64,000 nt of DNA from Tetranychus cinnabarinus. Taxonomy: Eukaryota > Arthropoda > Arachnida > Trombidiformes > Tetranychidae. The stretch's first letter is position 1. The number at the start of each line of letters is the position of its first letter. The notes below the pieces were generated by a model. It searched no databases. It was given only the letters and a program-made list of their open reading frames with translations, and was not told the DNA's origin. The position numbers and the translations under genes are program-made. Positions 12,973-23,166 of this stretch are shown here, piece after piece. The stretch lies in contig WHVY01000002.1 of assembly GCA_022266195.1 (NCBI GenBank), positions 7,703,001-7,767,000 of the forward strand, given 5' to 3'.

Positions 12973-13158
12973 TTCGGGACTCAAACAGATTTTTCAATAT
13001 TTAGGATTGGGAGAATTACAATTAGAGATAATAAAGAGTTAATAGAGATGAATGAAAGATGGCGAAAACTAAGTTTTCTTAAACCATCGATCGAATCAAT
13101 CAAAATATTTTAGGGATGAGGAATAGGATCAGGTTTTGTGTAAATGGGTCTAATACAA

Positions 13159-13198
13159 TATACCGGCCACCATTCTGAACAGTCTCTGTTCAGTTACA
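13159..13198. repeat. 40-bp hairpin-containing direct repeat, copy 2
   Basis: Second copy of the tataccggcc/ctgaacag...ctgttcag repeat (see 11609-11648). The next minus-strand bases (ttgtattagaccc) resemble the LTR start (tgtaacacaccc), so this may be an old polypurine/LTR junction. Confidence 0.6.
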
Positions 13199-13433
13199 TT
13201 ATTTGTGACCACTCAAATTTAAGGTGATAGGCTCCATCCATGGTTTCAGTTTGAGTGTTATTTAGTGTTATGTAAATTATTATTGGATTCCTATGTTTTA
13301 TACTAACTCAAAATTTTATACTAAACTCTATTAGTTTTGTGATTATTCATTTTGTTTTTTGTTTATTATTTATTTTTCTTTATCTAAGGTTCTCTAATTT
13401 CTATGTTTCAAATAAGTTTTAATCTTTCTTTCT

Positions 13434-13931
13434 TTATTTGTGTGTTTCTTTTACTGATTCATTTACGGTTTCGAGAAGTGATGAGTAGTTGTTGACTTCT
13501 TGCTCGGCCAATCTAGCTGCTATAATTAGTTCATTAATTGTTTTTGGATTTCTTAAAACAATCTCATATTTGATTTGTGGTAGTAATTTTCCTTTTATTA
13601 GACTGACGATAAAACTCTCAGGCGTTGTTCTATCTATGATTTTACATAATCCATATATTTGGTAAATAAAAGCGATGGTAGATTGACCAACTTGTTGTTT
13701 GTTTGCCTGTAATTCTTGTGCTAGCTTAGCTTTGTAATGAATGGGACTAAGGCCTACAAGAGCGTCATTCTTCCATTCTTCTTCATTCTCTGCGTCGACG
13801 TTTGCCCTTGGGCTGTCAGCATACAAGATGTCGTACAATTTAATTAATTTTTCTTTTGTTGTACCTATTTTGAGTAATTGATTTATGAGTTTAATTTCGG
13901 TCACGTAGAATAAGTTATCTTCTTCTTTCAT
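13434..13931 (-). CDS. gag-like protein of the LTR element
   Basis: 165 aa starting MKEEDNLFYVTEIKLI. The core has the retrotransposon capsid-type pattern: KAKLAQELQANKQQVGQS, then a helix, LPQIKYEIVLRNPKTINELI and AARLAEQE. It would form the RNA-packaging particle. It lacks a CCHC knuckle and ends at a stop with no pol frame following, so it is short compared with usual gag (300 aa or more). The start is the first ATG of the frame. Confidence 0.6.
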   Translation of the reverse strand: MKEEDNLFYVTEIKLINQLLKIGTTKEKLIKLYDILYADSPRANVDAENEEEWKNDALVGLSPIHYKAKLAQELQANKQQVGQSTIAFIYQIYGLCKIIDRTTPESFIVSLIKGKLLPQIKYEIVLRNPKTINELIIAARLAEQEVNNYSSLLETVNESVKETHK

Positions 13932-14164
13932 TTTTTATTCGTTAAGAATTTAATCTTCGATTTTTTTAAGGTTCTAGAGTAATATCGATTCAAATTTGTA
14001 TTTTTGATTAAGTATTTCTATGTGATATTAAAGCTAAAATATGAATTATTTTTAAATGAATTATCGTTATCAATTCTTTTATAATTTCTCTTTATCCATG
14101 GCATATTTAGATTATTATTTGTTTATTAATCTAGTTAAGTTATGATTATTGTATATAATGTTTA

Positions 14165-15400
14165 ATCGTTTGTGGTGTAGTTTCTTCGAAACTTATTATT
14201 CTAGTAAGGTGTTGTCTCTTGAGACTGAATCTAATTAAGTGATTTATTAACTATTTTGACTAACATAACTTTCTAGCAATTTAAGGTGTAGTCACTCTGG
14301 ACATTAATCATCTATTGTATTTATGATTAGGGTGTAACTTTTTTGAGTTTGATTTATTATTTTCAGATTAAACTGACTATTATTGCTGTATATTGTAGAA
14401 CCACTAGAACTTATGGTAAGGTTTTATTATTATTATCTGATTTGATTATTATTATATTATCTCCTGATCAATAGATTTGCAAAAATGAAAGGTTTAGTTA
14501 TTATATTTAATTCTTTGAATTGTTAAAATGATTAACTTTTATATTTAATACTAGAAATTACGAGCTGAATATTCGTGCAAGTTAAGAGTTATTTTGTTAA
14601 ATTTTGTGACAGTGAAGAAAGATGGCGAGCTAACCAATCGATCAATAACTAATATCTGTTGAATTTTATTTTTTTATTTAATTTATTTTGTTAATACTTA
14701 TTTGGAATTTTTCAGGAAATATCCAAGAGTGCAAGTGAAACTCAGCACATGGCCAACTTTAATGACTAGAATCAATAATGAATGAGTACGATTAGAATGG
14801 GAGCTGAACTCTTAAACCATTTAGCAATCGTTTTTTTTATTTTAGTAAATTTTAGTTTTGAATTAGAATTTTGAATGGTGTATGATTTATATTATTAAAA
14901 TGATTGAAGATGGGAACGGAGTTCTTAAACCACCTAGAAATCGTCTTATTTTTTGTTGAGTCGAAATTATAATTATAATTTAGAGTTAGGTTATTAATCA
15001 ATCAATTCGTGACGATATAGATTATAGGTAGAGTTTCATCTCTTCAAATGTAATTTATCAATTAAGGTGTAGTCTTTTTTCAGACTCAATTTATTTAAGT
15101 AAGGATCAATCCTTTTCAGGTGAAATTTATCTAAGTAAGGTGTAGTCTTTTGCAGACTCGATCTATTTTAAGTATTAATCTTGTCAAGATCTAATTTATC
15201 TGAGTAAGGTTGTAGTCTTCTATAGACTTAATTTATTTTATAAAGTATCAATCTTTTCCAGATTCTATTCATCTAAGTAAGGTGTAGTCTTTTGTAGACT
15301 CAATTTATTTTAGTAAGTAATAATCTTGTCAAGATCTAATTTATCTGAGTAAGGTGTAGTCTTTTATAGACTTAACTATTTGAGTAATGATCAATTTTCA
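14165..15400. repeat. leader repeat array of short stem motifs
   Basis: Repeated taaggtgtagtctttt..agact units near 14175, 14209, 14291, 15065, 15138, 15208, 15280 and 15352 (period about 72 bp in the right half). Each contains a small inverted repeat whose arms differ between units but still pair: agtttc/gaaact, gtctc/gagac, agtct/agact. Intervening atcttg/caagat stems alternate with them. This lies in the untranslated leader of the LTR element. Confidence 0.6.
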
Positions 15401-15800
15401 CGAAGTTAATTTTACCTAGGTACAATGTGATTTATCAGATCTAATTTGTCTTTTCAAACTTGATTTATTGATTTTTTTTTATTAATTTGATTAATTATGA
15501 TGATTAATTTATATATTATTAGTGGTATGAGGATAGGATCCAAATATTTTATCGATAATTAGCTAGAATATTGGTTGTTTGTTTTATATCTTAGATATTT
15601 CTCTAAAAGATTATCTTTAGTTAATCATAATTGTAGAATAAATGTAACTAATTCAGATTTGAATCGAGAAAGCATTTAGATAAATCAGTTATTGTAAATA
15701 TTATCAATTATGCAAGTAGTAAATGTAAGCAATCAATAAGTTGATTGATAGGATTAATTAAACTTGAATTAGAATTTTAGGTAGCGAATTAATCGAAACG

Positions 15801-16200
15801 TATGAAAGATGGCGAACTGGAGAGTTCTTAAACCATGAATCGATACAAGTTAGGAATTAAGATGCAATTATTTTTAAGTAAATTAGGAATATAGATTGGG
15901 AAATGTATGAAAGATGGCGAACTGGAGAGTTCTTAAACCATGAATCGATACAATTTAGGAATTAAGATGCAATTATTTTTAGGTAAATTAGGAATATAGA
16001 TTGGGAAATGTATGAAAGATGGCGAACTGGAGAGTTCTTAAACCATGAATCGATACAATTTAGGAATTAAGATGCAATTATTTCTGATTAAAATAGAATT
16101 ATAGACTGAAAATGTATGAAAGATGGTGAACTGGAAAGTTCTTAAACCATCAATTAATCACTGTCAACTAAATTAGATAAGTTTAGGTTTAAGATTAGGT
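15801..16200. repeat. about 105-bp tandem repeat, four units
   Basis: tatgaaagatggcgaactgg begins at 15801, 15905 and 16011, with a variant at 16115, followed by agttcttaaaccat and a shared tail. Diverged single copies of the core occur at about 13048, 14612, 14785 and 14905 in the same element, so the motif spreads through the leader. Confidence 0.8.
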
Positions 16201-16920
16201 AATTATTGGCTCAGATGGGATGTCAGAACTAAGTTCTGAATTCCTGAGCTCTTGAAACGAATAACAATTGTGAATAAACTTAATTAGGAGTGATTCAGGT
16301 AGTAAGATAAAAGTATTTTAGGTAAGTTATGATATTGGACTTAAGATTTGGTGTTAATTTAAATTTGGAAACAGTTAGGCTCTAATACTAGACTATGATA
16401 ATTCGATATCAATTTACTTACGTTAGGTAATTAGGTATTTAGTTAATATTTTGATTGTGATCGTATTAACAAACAAACCACTGGAAGGTTACCAATATTA
16501 CTGTAAATGTACAATATTTCTTTTATCGTCTTGTTTTACAGACAAAATGAATTAACGTGAATTTCAAGGAAAAGATTGCCTAAAGATGAATATGAAAATC
16601 ACAATTCCTTTATCACTGAGCGTTGATTAATCGAAGATATTTTGATGGAACGCGTAGGAATACACTGAAAATTGAATGAAGATAACACTAAAATTGAAAC
16701 CTCGAGTTGATCAAATACTTGAAATAAGGTTGAGATTAGTTAAAGATGTTATTAATTGGATAAATCACTGAATAAAGGTATGATATTTTAGAATTTAACA
16801 GGTTAAAGATATTGGTTTTAATAAAATTTAAATCATTTTTCAATAGATAAGTTGTTGGTTAGTTTTTTTTTTGATAATCACTGTTATTTAAACACAAAGA
16901 CAAAAAAGGGTTCTTGCCGT

Positions 16921-16937
16921 ACTCGGCATCTCCACCA
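16921..16937 (-). other. primer-binding site of the LTR element
   Basis: On the minus strand TGGTGGAGATGCCGAGT begins 4 nt inside the 5' LTR, as expected for complementarity to a tRNA 3' CCA end. The tRNA was not identified. Confidence 0.55.
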
Positions 16938-16941
16938 AAAA

Positions 16942-17113
16942 TGTAAAGAATTTTTCTTTACTGTTTGAGAGTTCCTAGGGAACTAACTCTTTTCTTTATT
17001 TGAGTCTACAATTTATATCTTAGAATACATAATACATACTAACATAGGTAAAATAATCGATAAAGGTGTAACATTAAAATCAGAATACATCAATTACTTT
17101 TGGGTGTGTTACA
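16942..17113 (-). repeat. LTR (5' LTR in element orientation)
   Basis: 172 bp, same sequence as 11437-11608. Confidence 0.85.
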
Positions 17114-17464
17114 ATATTTTTCTCTATCAATGTCAACATGACGATGTCTGTCTTATCAGATGATGATTTCGCTGAACCACAAGCGCTTTCCATTTCCAAG
17201 CTCACATTCTTGGTATATTTCATGAAACAGGTTTACTTCAGTTGGAAAAGTGCGAACCACGATATTCCCGATTTCAAACAAATCTGTGACCAAGTGTGGA
17301 GCCCTAACGGGCAATTCCAATTGAGAAAATAATTGTACTTCGAGAGAAGAATATTTTTCATTAAAATTTTTATCTGTCTATTTAAGTCAGGTTTTACCTC
17401 TTTTATTAGCATACATGAAGCAAGTTGAAGCACCGAGAAAAACAAATGAAACTTTAAAATCCAT
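17114..17464 (-). pseudogene. 5' part of broken type-M gene (M0)
   Basis: The start MDFK and the leader LQLASCM are still readable, but homopolymer shortenings (AAA for AAAA, TTTTT for TTTTTT) shift the frame relative to intact M exons. The exon-1/intron junction has been deleted, so leader and body run together. RTFP-like and DKTDIV-like sequence follows up to 17114, where the LTR element interrupts it. Confidence 0.75.
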
Positions 17465-17860
17465 TGAATTTTATTGAATTGATCTTCAAGTTAACAGCGA
17501 TACTTAATAAAATACGATAATAAAATATTCATAAGTTGGAATGAACTTTTCAAATTACTATTGAGAAAAGCACGAACATCTTTACTTTCTTCAAACATTG
17601 AAGTTTCCAATTGAGTAACCATAAAATAAGCAAAAAAGTTTAAATTAACTTGACCTCAACCACTTCTTGACCGAGACTTACCCTTTCTTTGTTTGACAGA
17701 ACCCATTTTCAGCTGAACAACACAGACCTTTGTTTACTGCATTTCGCTCCAAACTATGTTAAATAGACACAAAGAGTGTGATCGTTCAATCGTTTTTGTT
17801 GCACACTTCTCATTAAAGAACAATTCATCACGAGCATTATCAAAACTATGAACTCTTCTG
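17465..17860 (+). promoter_or_regulatory. relic of the pair promoter without its P gene
   Basis: Contains the gacctttgtttactgc and ctcaaactatgtt-like blocks that precede the ATG of intact P genes (compare 59650-59700), but no P ORF follows. Hairpin/spectrin-derived sequence starts about 17800. The partner of M0 has been deleted and replaced by the array. Confidence 0.6.
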
Positions 17861-18264
17861 CAAAATTTGTACAGTCATAAGAGCGGCAATAATTATTGTA
17901 TTACATTGTAACTCGTATGGCTGCATAAATCTTGAAAAGACCTCAGACAATCGAAACAGTTATACAAACCTGTCTATATCCATCGATTGCACCTGCAAAG
18001 TTCGTTCATTTTTCTCAATCAAGAAAATAATTCGAGAGAATGATTAATTTTTCACGAGCTTCATCAGTAGCTAAACTTGTGTCCAATGATGAAAACTTTA
18101 CCAGCGTTGATTTCGCATTCGTTATTTATTCATAAATGTTGCAATTTTTTCATTGAATTGATCAGTGTTTTTACAGCATATTAAAATTCAAATTATCATC
18201 GAAAAGAGTGAATATTAAAATATGAAATTTGAACATAAAAGTTGTTTTAGTCGAACATTAAGTT
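17860..18264. other. first array fragment and M1 3' flank
   Basis: Holds hairpin H1, a cagcttcatcag/aatgatta spectrin-derived flank, then the 3' flank common to all M genes (aaacttgtg...gttgcaattttttcattg). Confidence 0.5.
17872..17923 (+). ncRNA. hairpin H1 (miRNA-like family)
   Basis: Arms cagtcataagagcggcaat / attgtaactcgtatggctg. Partly decayed, flanked by the family sequences cttctgcaaaa and aaatcttgaaaagacctc. Confidence 0.35.
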
Positions 18265-19419
18265 TTAATCAAGAATAATCCTGCATTCGTCGATTTGTCG
18301 GGTTATGGTCTGTTTTTTTTCAACATCTACAAAAGTGGCGATAAAATAATGGTTTTTAGTCAATTTTGGGAACAGTGAAGCTGTTTTGTAGTCCAATTCA
18401 AGAACTACCAAGTAGTCTTGAAGAAGAAATCGACATGTTGGTGAATCTTTACGGCGAAATAGAAGCAGGTATTTCAGAGTTGTGATGAACTTTTCCATTT
18501 CTGCCAACATTTGCGGATAGTCGACTTCTCTTGGAGAGAATGTACAATTATTCATAAAAATTTCTGCACAGTTTTCTTTAAAAAATGGAGAAAGATAACC
18601 AGGTTGTCCGTCAAATAGAATTGAAGGACTTTGACATATATTTAGGCATTGATAATCACAATATCTTTGCCAAAATTTAACGATACTCTCGAGATGTTTC
18701 ATGGTCAGTTTATGAGGATAAAAATCAACTGAAAGAGGATTGACTCTGATAGATTTAATAATGTGCGATGTAACATTATCCAAGTCCTTCTCTATCAATG
18801 TCAACATAACGACGTCCGTCTTGTCAAATGATGATTTCGATGAGCCACAAGAGCTTTCCAGTTCCAAGCTCACATTCTTGGTATATTCGGTGTTTTCATG
18901 GACCAGATTTACTTCAGTTGGAAAAGTGCGAATAACCACATCCTCTCCACAAAGTTTTTGACCAATATAATGTGGTGTCCTCAGTCGAAATGTTACATCA
19001 CTCAAACAGTCAGATACAGTCGAATGGATAACCTCTAGACGAGAATAATTTTTTATCAAAATTTTTATGAGTTTCATTGTCTTTGCAAGTATCATATCTA
19101 CGAGTATCATATCGACTTGACTATTTCAACTGAGGGTTCATTACTATTGAGATATTACTATTAACAATCTTGTCATCTCTCATAGTTCGGTTCTAGCTTT
19201 ACCCGAATTATTAATATATTCATCAAGTTATGTATCTTGTTGAAGTAAAGTCGGTTCTAGGGGGTTAGTGAAAAAATAAAGATATTAGATGAACTTACCA
19301 TATTCGCTACCAACATACCGAAATTTATTTTCAATATGACCAGGTTTCACCTCATTTATTACCATACATGAAGCGAGTTGAAACACCGAGAAAAAACAAA
19401 TAAAACTTTTAAAATCCAT
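18265..19419 (-). CDS. type-M secreted protein, pair 1
   Basis: Exon 1 (19419-19299) encodes the signal peptide MDFKSFICFFSVFQLASCM plus ~20 residues and ends in phase 1 at G|gtaag. Exon 2 (19034-18265) begins after ttctcgtctag. About 296 aa. A longer open frame runs upstream in exon 2 but lacks a signal peptide and crosses the acceptor, so I reject that start. Landmarks: VVIRTFPTEVN, SLELESSCGSSKSSFDKTDVV, a Cys pair (YCDYQCLNIC), MNNCTFSPREVDYPQ, and the C-terminal LELDYKTASLFPKL followed by HYFIATF and DECRIILD. Several N-glycosylation sequons (NVT, NCT). Probably disulfide-bonded and secreted. Family not recognised. Divergent from P1 across 537 bp. Confidence 0.8.
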
Positions 19420-19956
19420 TGAATTTGATTAAATTGGTCTTCAAGTTAACATCGATACTTGTTGATATACCGTACACTGGAACTGACCAGCGGTAAAAGT
19501 TTCCTAAGTTTAAGTAACTAGAGTTGGTTACTTTCGCTTCCCTTATAACCAAATAACCAGAGCATCCTTCAGTGTAAAATTGCTGCTTTAAGTGAAATTT
19601 TTACGGCTAAATAATTCAAAGAAGTTCGGGATAACTAGACTAAATTTGTAACCATTTGAAAAAAATCATTATAAGAGACATGAAATGAGTTTTTTATTTC
19701 TTCAAACATTGACGTTACCAGTTTAGTAACCATAAAATGATGGTTAGAAGTTACAATTATTTTAATCTCAGCGGTTTCTTGCACAGGATTTGACTTTTCT
19801 TTGTCTGACTGCACCTTATTTTTAGCTTGACTACATAAAGGCCTTTGTTTACTTTTAGTTTATTTCAAACTGTGAGTTCAATAAACTCCAAAAGTATAAC
19901 GTTTTGATTATTTTGTCTTAAACCTTGTGTTTTTTTGACAATCAACTAAGTGTTCA
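19420..19956. promoter_or_regulatory. bidirectional promoter of pair 1
   Basis: Conserved block at 19513-19562: gtaactagagttggttac, then ctttcgcttcccttataacc and aataaccagag. A TATA-like ctacataaag lies at 19831-19840 on the P side. All five pairs share this order and near-identical spacing. Confidence 0.6.
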
Positions 19957-20643
19957 ATGGATTCGAAACTTTACTTGATTTATGTTCTTCTAGCATTCAT
20001 TCGTTCGTCATATCAAAGTGATATTTGGGACCGGGCTAAATTTTATATGAACATCAAAACCAGTGTTGACTTACAATGGATGAATCGTGAAGACAATGCT
20101 CAGTGGAAAAATGATAGTCTCTTTAAAGATAAGGAGTTTCCAAGAAGCAAAGTAAAAATCGACGAAAATGATAATTGTTATCTGTATTTATTCAAGAATC
20201 AAACAAGTACTATTCATGGACCAGTAAGGATTGATTCAAAGCATATTGCTTTAGACATAAAATATAACATGAGTGGAATCAATTTTCCAAAGGACCGACC
20301 TCAAAAGGAATATGATCTCGCTTGCATGAAGTATATTCGTCGTATTTTAATGGAAAGTGTATTCAAAGTTCCATTTTTTGATCCAACCGTGGATCCGCTA
20401 AATATTTATCTTGAGCTTGATTCTGAAACTGCTTTACTTTTCCCTAAAATTGAAAAAGACGATTATTTGATATTCAATATTATAAATTTCGTCGATAAAA
20501 TCTCTCTTCCTCTGAGTAAGGATAAAATAGCTTATGTCATTGACCCTGAAAATGATCCAAGGAACGGTTGGGTCGTGGTTTCTCATTCAATCTTCAATTA
20601 TACAATTTTATCGTCAGATGCTTCCAGTGAAATTAAAGTGTAA
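19957..20643 (+). CDS. type-P secreted protein, pair 1
   Basis: Single exon, 228 aa. Signal peptide MDSKLYLIYVLLAFIRSSYQ, then a mature chain with YMNIKTSVDLQWMNRED, NDNCYLYLFKNQTSTIHGP, an amphipathic centre, LELDSETALLFPKIEKDDY and SIFNYTIL, ending SEIKV. One strictly shared Cys (DNC), so no internal disulfide is obvious apart from a second Cys at LACMK. Family not recognised. The LELD-TA-LFPK-YFI block links it to the M proteins. An aataaaaactg polyadenylation-like signal follows the stop. Confidence 0.85.
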   Translation: MDSKLYLIYVLLAFIRSSYQSDIWDRAKFYMNIKTSVDLQWMNREDNAQWKNDSLFKDKEFPRSKVKIDENDNCYLYLFKNQTSTIHGPVRIDSKHIALDIKYNMSGINFPKDRPQKEYDLACMKYIRRILMESVFKVPFFDPTVDPLNIYLELDSETALLFPKIEKDDYLIFNIINFVDKISLPLSKDKIAYVIDPENDPRNGWVVVSHSIFNYTILSSDASSEIKV

Positions 20644-20984
20644 CAATCATTCAAATTTGTGAATTTAATGTTGAATAAAAACTGTTTCCATAAAATCTGC
20701 AAATTGAAAAGCAAATATTGATTAATTATTTTAGAAAAAATGGAAACATTTGAATAAATTTAACAATGTTAATTATTTGCATCATTGAAAAACTGTCAAA
20801 GAATTTCTGGTTTACCTAATAATTATTCTTGTAATATTTGTCAAACGGATTTCTGAATCCTGCAGAAACATTCTGTTTTTTCATCGCTTTTGCTTGCACC
20901 TTTCGACAATCAGATGCAGTTTCGAAGTGCTTAGATTGAATCTGTTTCAATTTTCTTGACATCCAATTCGGTCAAGAATAATAA

Positions 20985-21200
20985 AAACTATGATTGATTA
21001 CCAAAACGAGCCTCTAGTTTAATGAACAACACTTCCAAGTGTATAAATGAAACAAGACACTCATGAGTTAATGCATTATTGATATTCACAATGATATTTT
21101 TATTATGCTTTTTGCTAATCATTTCCTTATCGATATTAAAGGCTTTCATTAGTGAACAAACGGATTGACCAGCAATCAACTGCAGAATTAACTTTAATAT
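20985..21200 (-). other. conserved unexplained ORF block, copy 1
   Basis: Minus-frame SVCSLMKAFNIDKEMISKKH and ALTHECLVSFIHLEVL. A second copy at 47984-48190 keeps the frame open with mostly conservative changes; partial copies lie near 39980-40100 and 46020-46080. It may be a decayed exon of an unidentified gene. Confidence 0.3.
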
Positions 21201-21303
21201 CTTTCTAATCAATTTATCATGAACTTCATCATAATTATGATCAGCATCTCTGTTAAACATTTGAATCTTTTGTGTACCAGCAACGCTGAATTGGTACTTA
21301 CAA

Positions 21304-21375
21304 GATTCTAGCATCCGTATGAGTGGCAAATAATTATTATAGTAATATTATGCCACTCATATGGCTGTCTGAATC
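21304..21375 (+). ncRNA. hairpin H2 (class II)
   Basis: Outer ends gattc/gaatc, inner arms cgtatgagtggca/tgccactcatatg, longer AT-rich loop. Class II copies: H2, H10, H22, H29, H35. Confidence 0.4.
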
Positions 21376-21399
21376 ATGCAGAAACATTATTTCTTTCAC

Positions 21400-21660
21400 C
21401 AGCTTTTGCTCGCAACTTTTCACAATTAGATGCGATTCTTGAGTGCTTAGCTTGAATCTTGTCTCTATGATCAGGATGAAGTTAACATGAGCATGTATCA
21501 GCATCATCAGCTGCATTATAGCTATCCTCTCGAACATCGATCTCTCCTCTATGCTCATTTGAGAGAGTGAGCAATTTTTCAGGTTCATCTGCTGCATTGA
21601 AGCTTTCCGCTCGAGCCTCGATATCTCCTTTATGCTCATTTGAGAGAGTAAGGAATTTTT
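21400..21660 (-). pseudogene. alpha-spectrin repeat-3-like fragments
   Basis: Minus-strand reading gives EHKGDIEARAESF, then a second tandem EHRGEIDVREDSY, then LHPDHRDKIQAKHS and EKLRAKAGER. These resemble the arthropod alpha-spectrin repeat-3 segments around HKGEIDAREDSF and the preceding helix. Stops and frame changes break it. Related pieces recur at about 28005-28140, 31620-31745, 39070-39195, 40555-40665, 48650-48800 and 51065-51190. Confidence 0.55.
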
Positions 21661-21696
21661 CGTCATTACGATCGTTTTTCGCTTCTGCAAAATTTG

Positions 21697-21752
21697 TGCA
21701 GTCATAAGAGCGGCAATAATTACTTTTTTACATTGTCACTCTTATGGCTGCA
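21697..21752 (+). ncRNA. hairpin H3
   Basis: Arms tgcagtcataagagcggcaat / attgtcactcttatggctgca with cataagag/ctcttatg core. Confidence 0.4.
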
Positions 21753-21870
21753 TAAATCTTCAAAAGGACTCAGGCAATCGAAACGATTACTCACATCTAT
21801 CTAAATCCATGAATTACCTCTGCAAAATTGGTCAATTCTTCGTTTATGTCGCTTTCCGCTTTTGCAAAAA

Positions 21871-21932
21871 TGGTGCATTCGTATGAGTGTCAATAAGTAC
21901 TGAATTACATTGCCACTCATATGGGTGCGTCA
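21871..21932 (+). ncRNA. hairpin H4, 62 bp
   Basis: tggtgcattcgtatgagtgt / tgccactcatatgggtgcgt(ca); core cgtatgag/ctcatatg. Confidence 0.45.
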
Positions 21933-22199
21933 ATCTTGAAAAGACCTAAGATAATCGAAATGGTTATGAGACCATCTGATTACAGAGAGATGGGCTTCAA
22001 TTTTCTTGACATCCAAATCGGCCAATAATTGATGAATAAGTTAACTTTCGTCAAAAAGTTCGTTTTAATTCACTAGCTTTTGCAATTAGCAACAATTCTG
22101 GTAGCACAGCTTGAATTTTGTTTTTATAAAGTTCACATATTTGATCACAAGGACATACAAGAGATAAAAAATGGATTCATACAGTTTTTAAGATAATAG

Positions 22200-22500
22200 T
22201 TTTGATGGTCAGTAAAATAGAGATGATTAAATGATGAAAGGATTAATACGAGTGTAATACCAAGAATGGAATAAAACGAAAAAATAAAAGGAAATGGAAG
22301 TTGAAAGGGAATTTAAATGTTAATCTTTCATTGAAAAGTAATGATGTTGCAAAGGAGAACTTCAAAGTAAGCAAAGAGTTAATCTTTAGATGTTTTAGTG
22401 GATTTGGATGCGTTAGATTCGATAATAAAGTAACCAAAGAGTAAAAAGATGAGTGGAACTGCTTGACTTGTACGAAATTGCTCAATCAATCTTTTCAAGG
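22200..22500 (-). repeat. block-B repeat, copy 1
   Basis: Conserved ~300-bp block (minus: ttactttattatctaat, aactctttgcttac, ttggtattacactcg). In other copies it precedes spectrin coding sequence on the minus strand, so it may derive from the spectrin upstream region. A hydrophobic ORF in it is not conserved as protein. Confidence 0.5.
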
Positions 22501-22599
22501 TTAATCTGATCCCATCTGATCCTTTGATTTTCTTAACATCGAAATAGGCCAAGAATCGGTAAAGAAGTTAACTTTCATCAAAAAGTCCGTTTTAATTCC

Positions 22600-22830
22600 C
22601 CAACTTTAGCTCTCAGCTTTTCTCAATAAAATACAATTTCGAGTGCTTACCTTGAATTTTTTTATAATCAGGATGCAGTTCACACAATCGATGTGCCTCT
22701 TGACCATTGACGTCGTTTTTATCATACAAGTAATCAGAAGACATTATATAATCATAATGGAAGATAAAGTTGGTGCTGATTGGCATAAAATAAATTAACA
22801 ACAAAATTAGCATGAACTTCATAATCATGT
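22600..22830 (-). pseudogene. alpha-spectrin exon-like fragment
   Basis: Minus frame has GQEAHRLCELHPDYKKIQ followed directly by gtaagc, a good donor. The peptide resembles alpha-spectrin EAQRLCSIHADH at the start of repeat 3. Related copies at 29000-29230 and 49915-50135. Confidence 0.5.
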
Positions 22831-22851
22831 CGCTTTCCGCTTCTGCAAAAG

Positions 22852-22913
22852 TGGTGCAAACGTAACTGTCGCAATAACTATTTCATTACATTGCCACAGT
22901 TACGGCTGCATCA
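22852..22913 (+). ncRNA. hairpin H5, 62 bp
   Basis: Core cgtaactg/cagttacg, with aactgtcgcaat opposite attgccacagtt (one C/C mismatch). Confidence 0.45.
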
Positions 22914-23103
22914 ATCTTGAAAAGACCTTGGACAATGGAATCGCTTATGAAGATTTGCGTTGAATATCAGTCTAAATTCATGCATTTCTCATGCAAAATA
23001 CATTTACTTGTTTCCAATTAGAAAGGTCTTCCCATCCGAGAGAGTAGTTAATTCATCACGAACTTTATTAGAACTATGAACGCATTCCACTTCTGCAAAA
23101 TTT

Positions 23104-23166
23104 CTGCAGTCAGAGCGGCAATAATTTTTGTATTACATTGTACATTGTCATAGCTACGGGCGTATC
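23104..23166 (+). ncRNA. decayed hairpin H6
   Basis: Family flanks present, but the left arm is shortened and the loop region duplicated; pairing mostly lost. Confidence 0.2.

Larger units (their letters stand above)
11437..17113 (-). mobile_element. young non-autonomous LTR retrotransposon inserted in M0
   Basis: Bounded by two 172-bp direct repeats (11437-11608 and 16942-17113) beginning TG and ending CA that I read as identical, with a 4-bp target duplication (atat at 11433-11436 and 17114-17117). On the minus strand a primer-binding-like TGGTGGAGATGCCG starts 4 nt after the 5' LTR. Interior in minus order: a 3 kb leader full of repeats, a gag-like ORF, and a Cys-rich ORF in the position where env or captured genes sit. 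No protease, reverse transcriptase or integrase frame is visible, so it would need enzymes in trans (a TR-GAG or LARD-like arrangement). The superfamily is uncertain; the gag helix pattern leans towards Ty3/gypsy. Confidence 0.85.

Noticed and set aside
18740..18961. Plus-strand ORFs opposite the M genes (for example 18740-18961, 58553-58888)
   Set aside because: Antisense shadows of the M coding sequence. Their frame does not stay open in all paralogues.
18265..19110. Longer M-gene frame starting MILVDMILAK
   Set aside because: Lacks a signal peptide and runs through the acceptor-like ctag. A spliced exon with a conserved signal peptide fits in all five copies with identical phase.
22243..22485. 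Hydrophobic ORFs in block B (22243-22485, 28472-28858)
   Set aside because: Open frames are not kept in other copies; they come from Phe/Leu-rich AT sequence.
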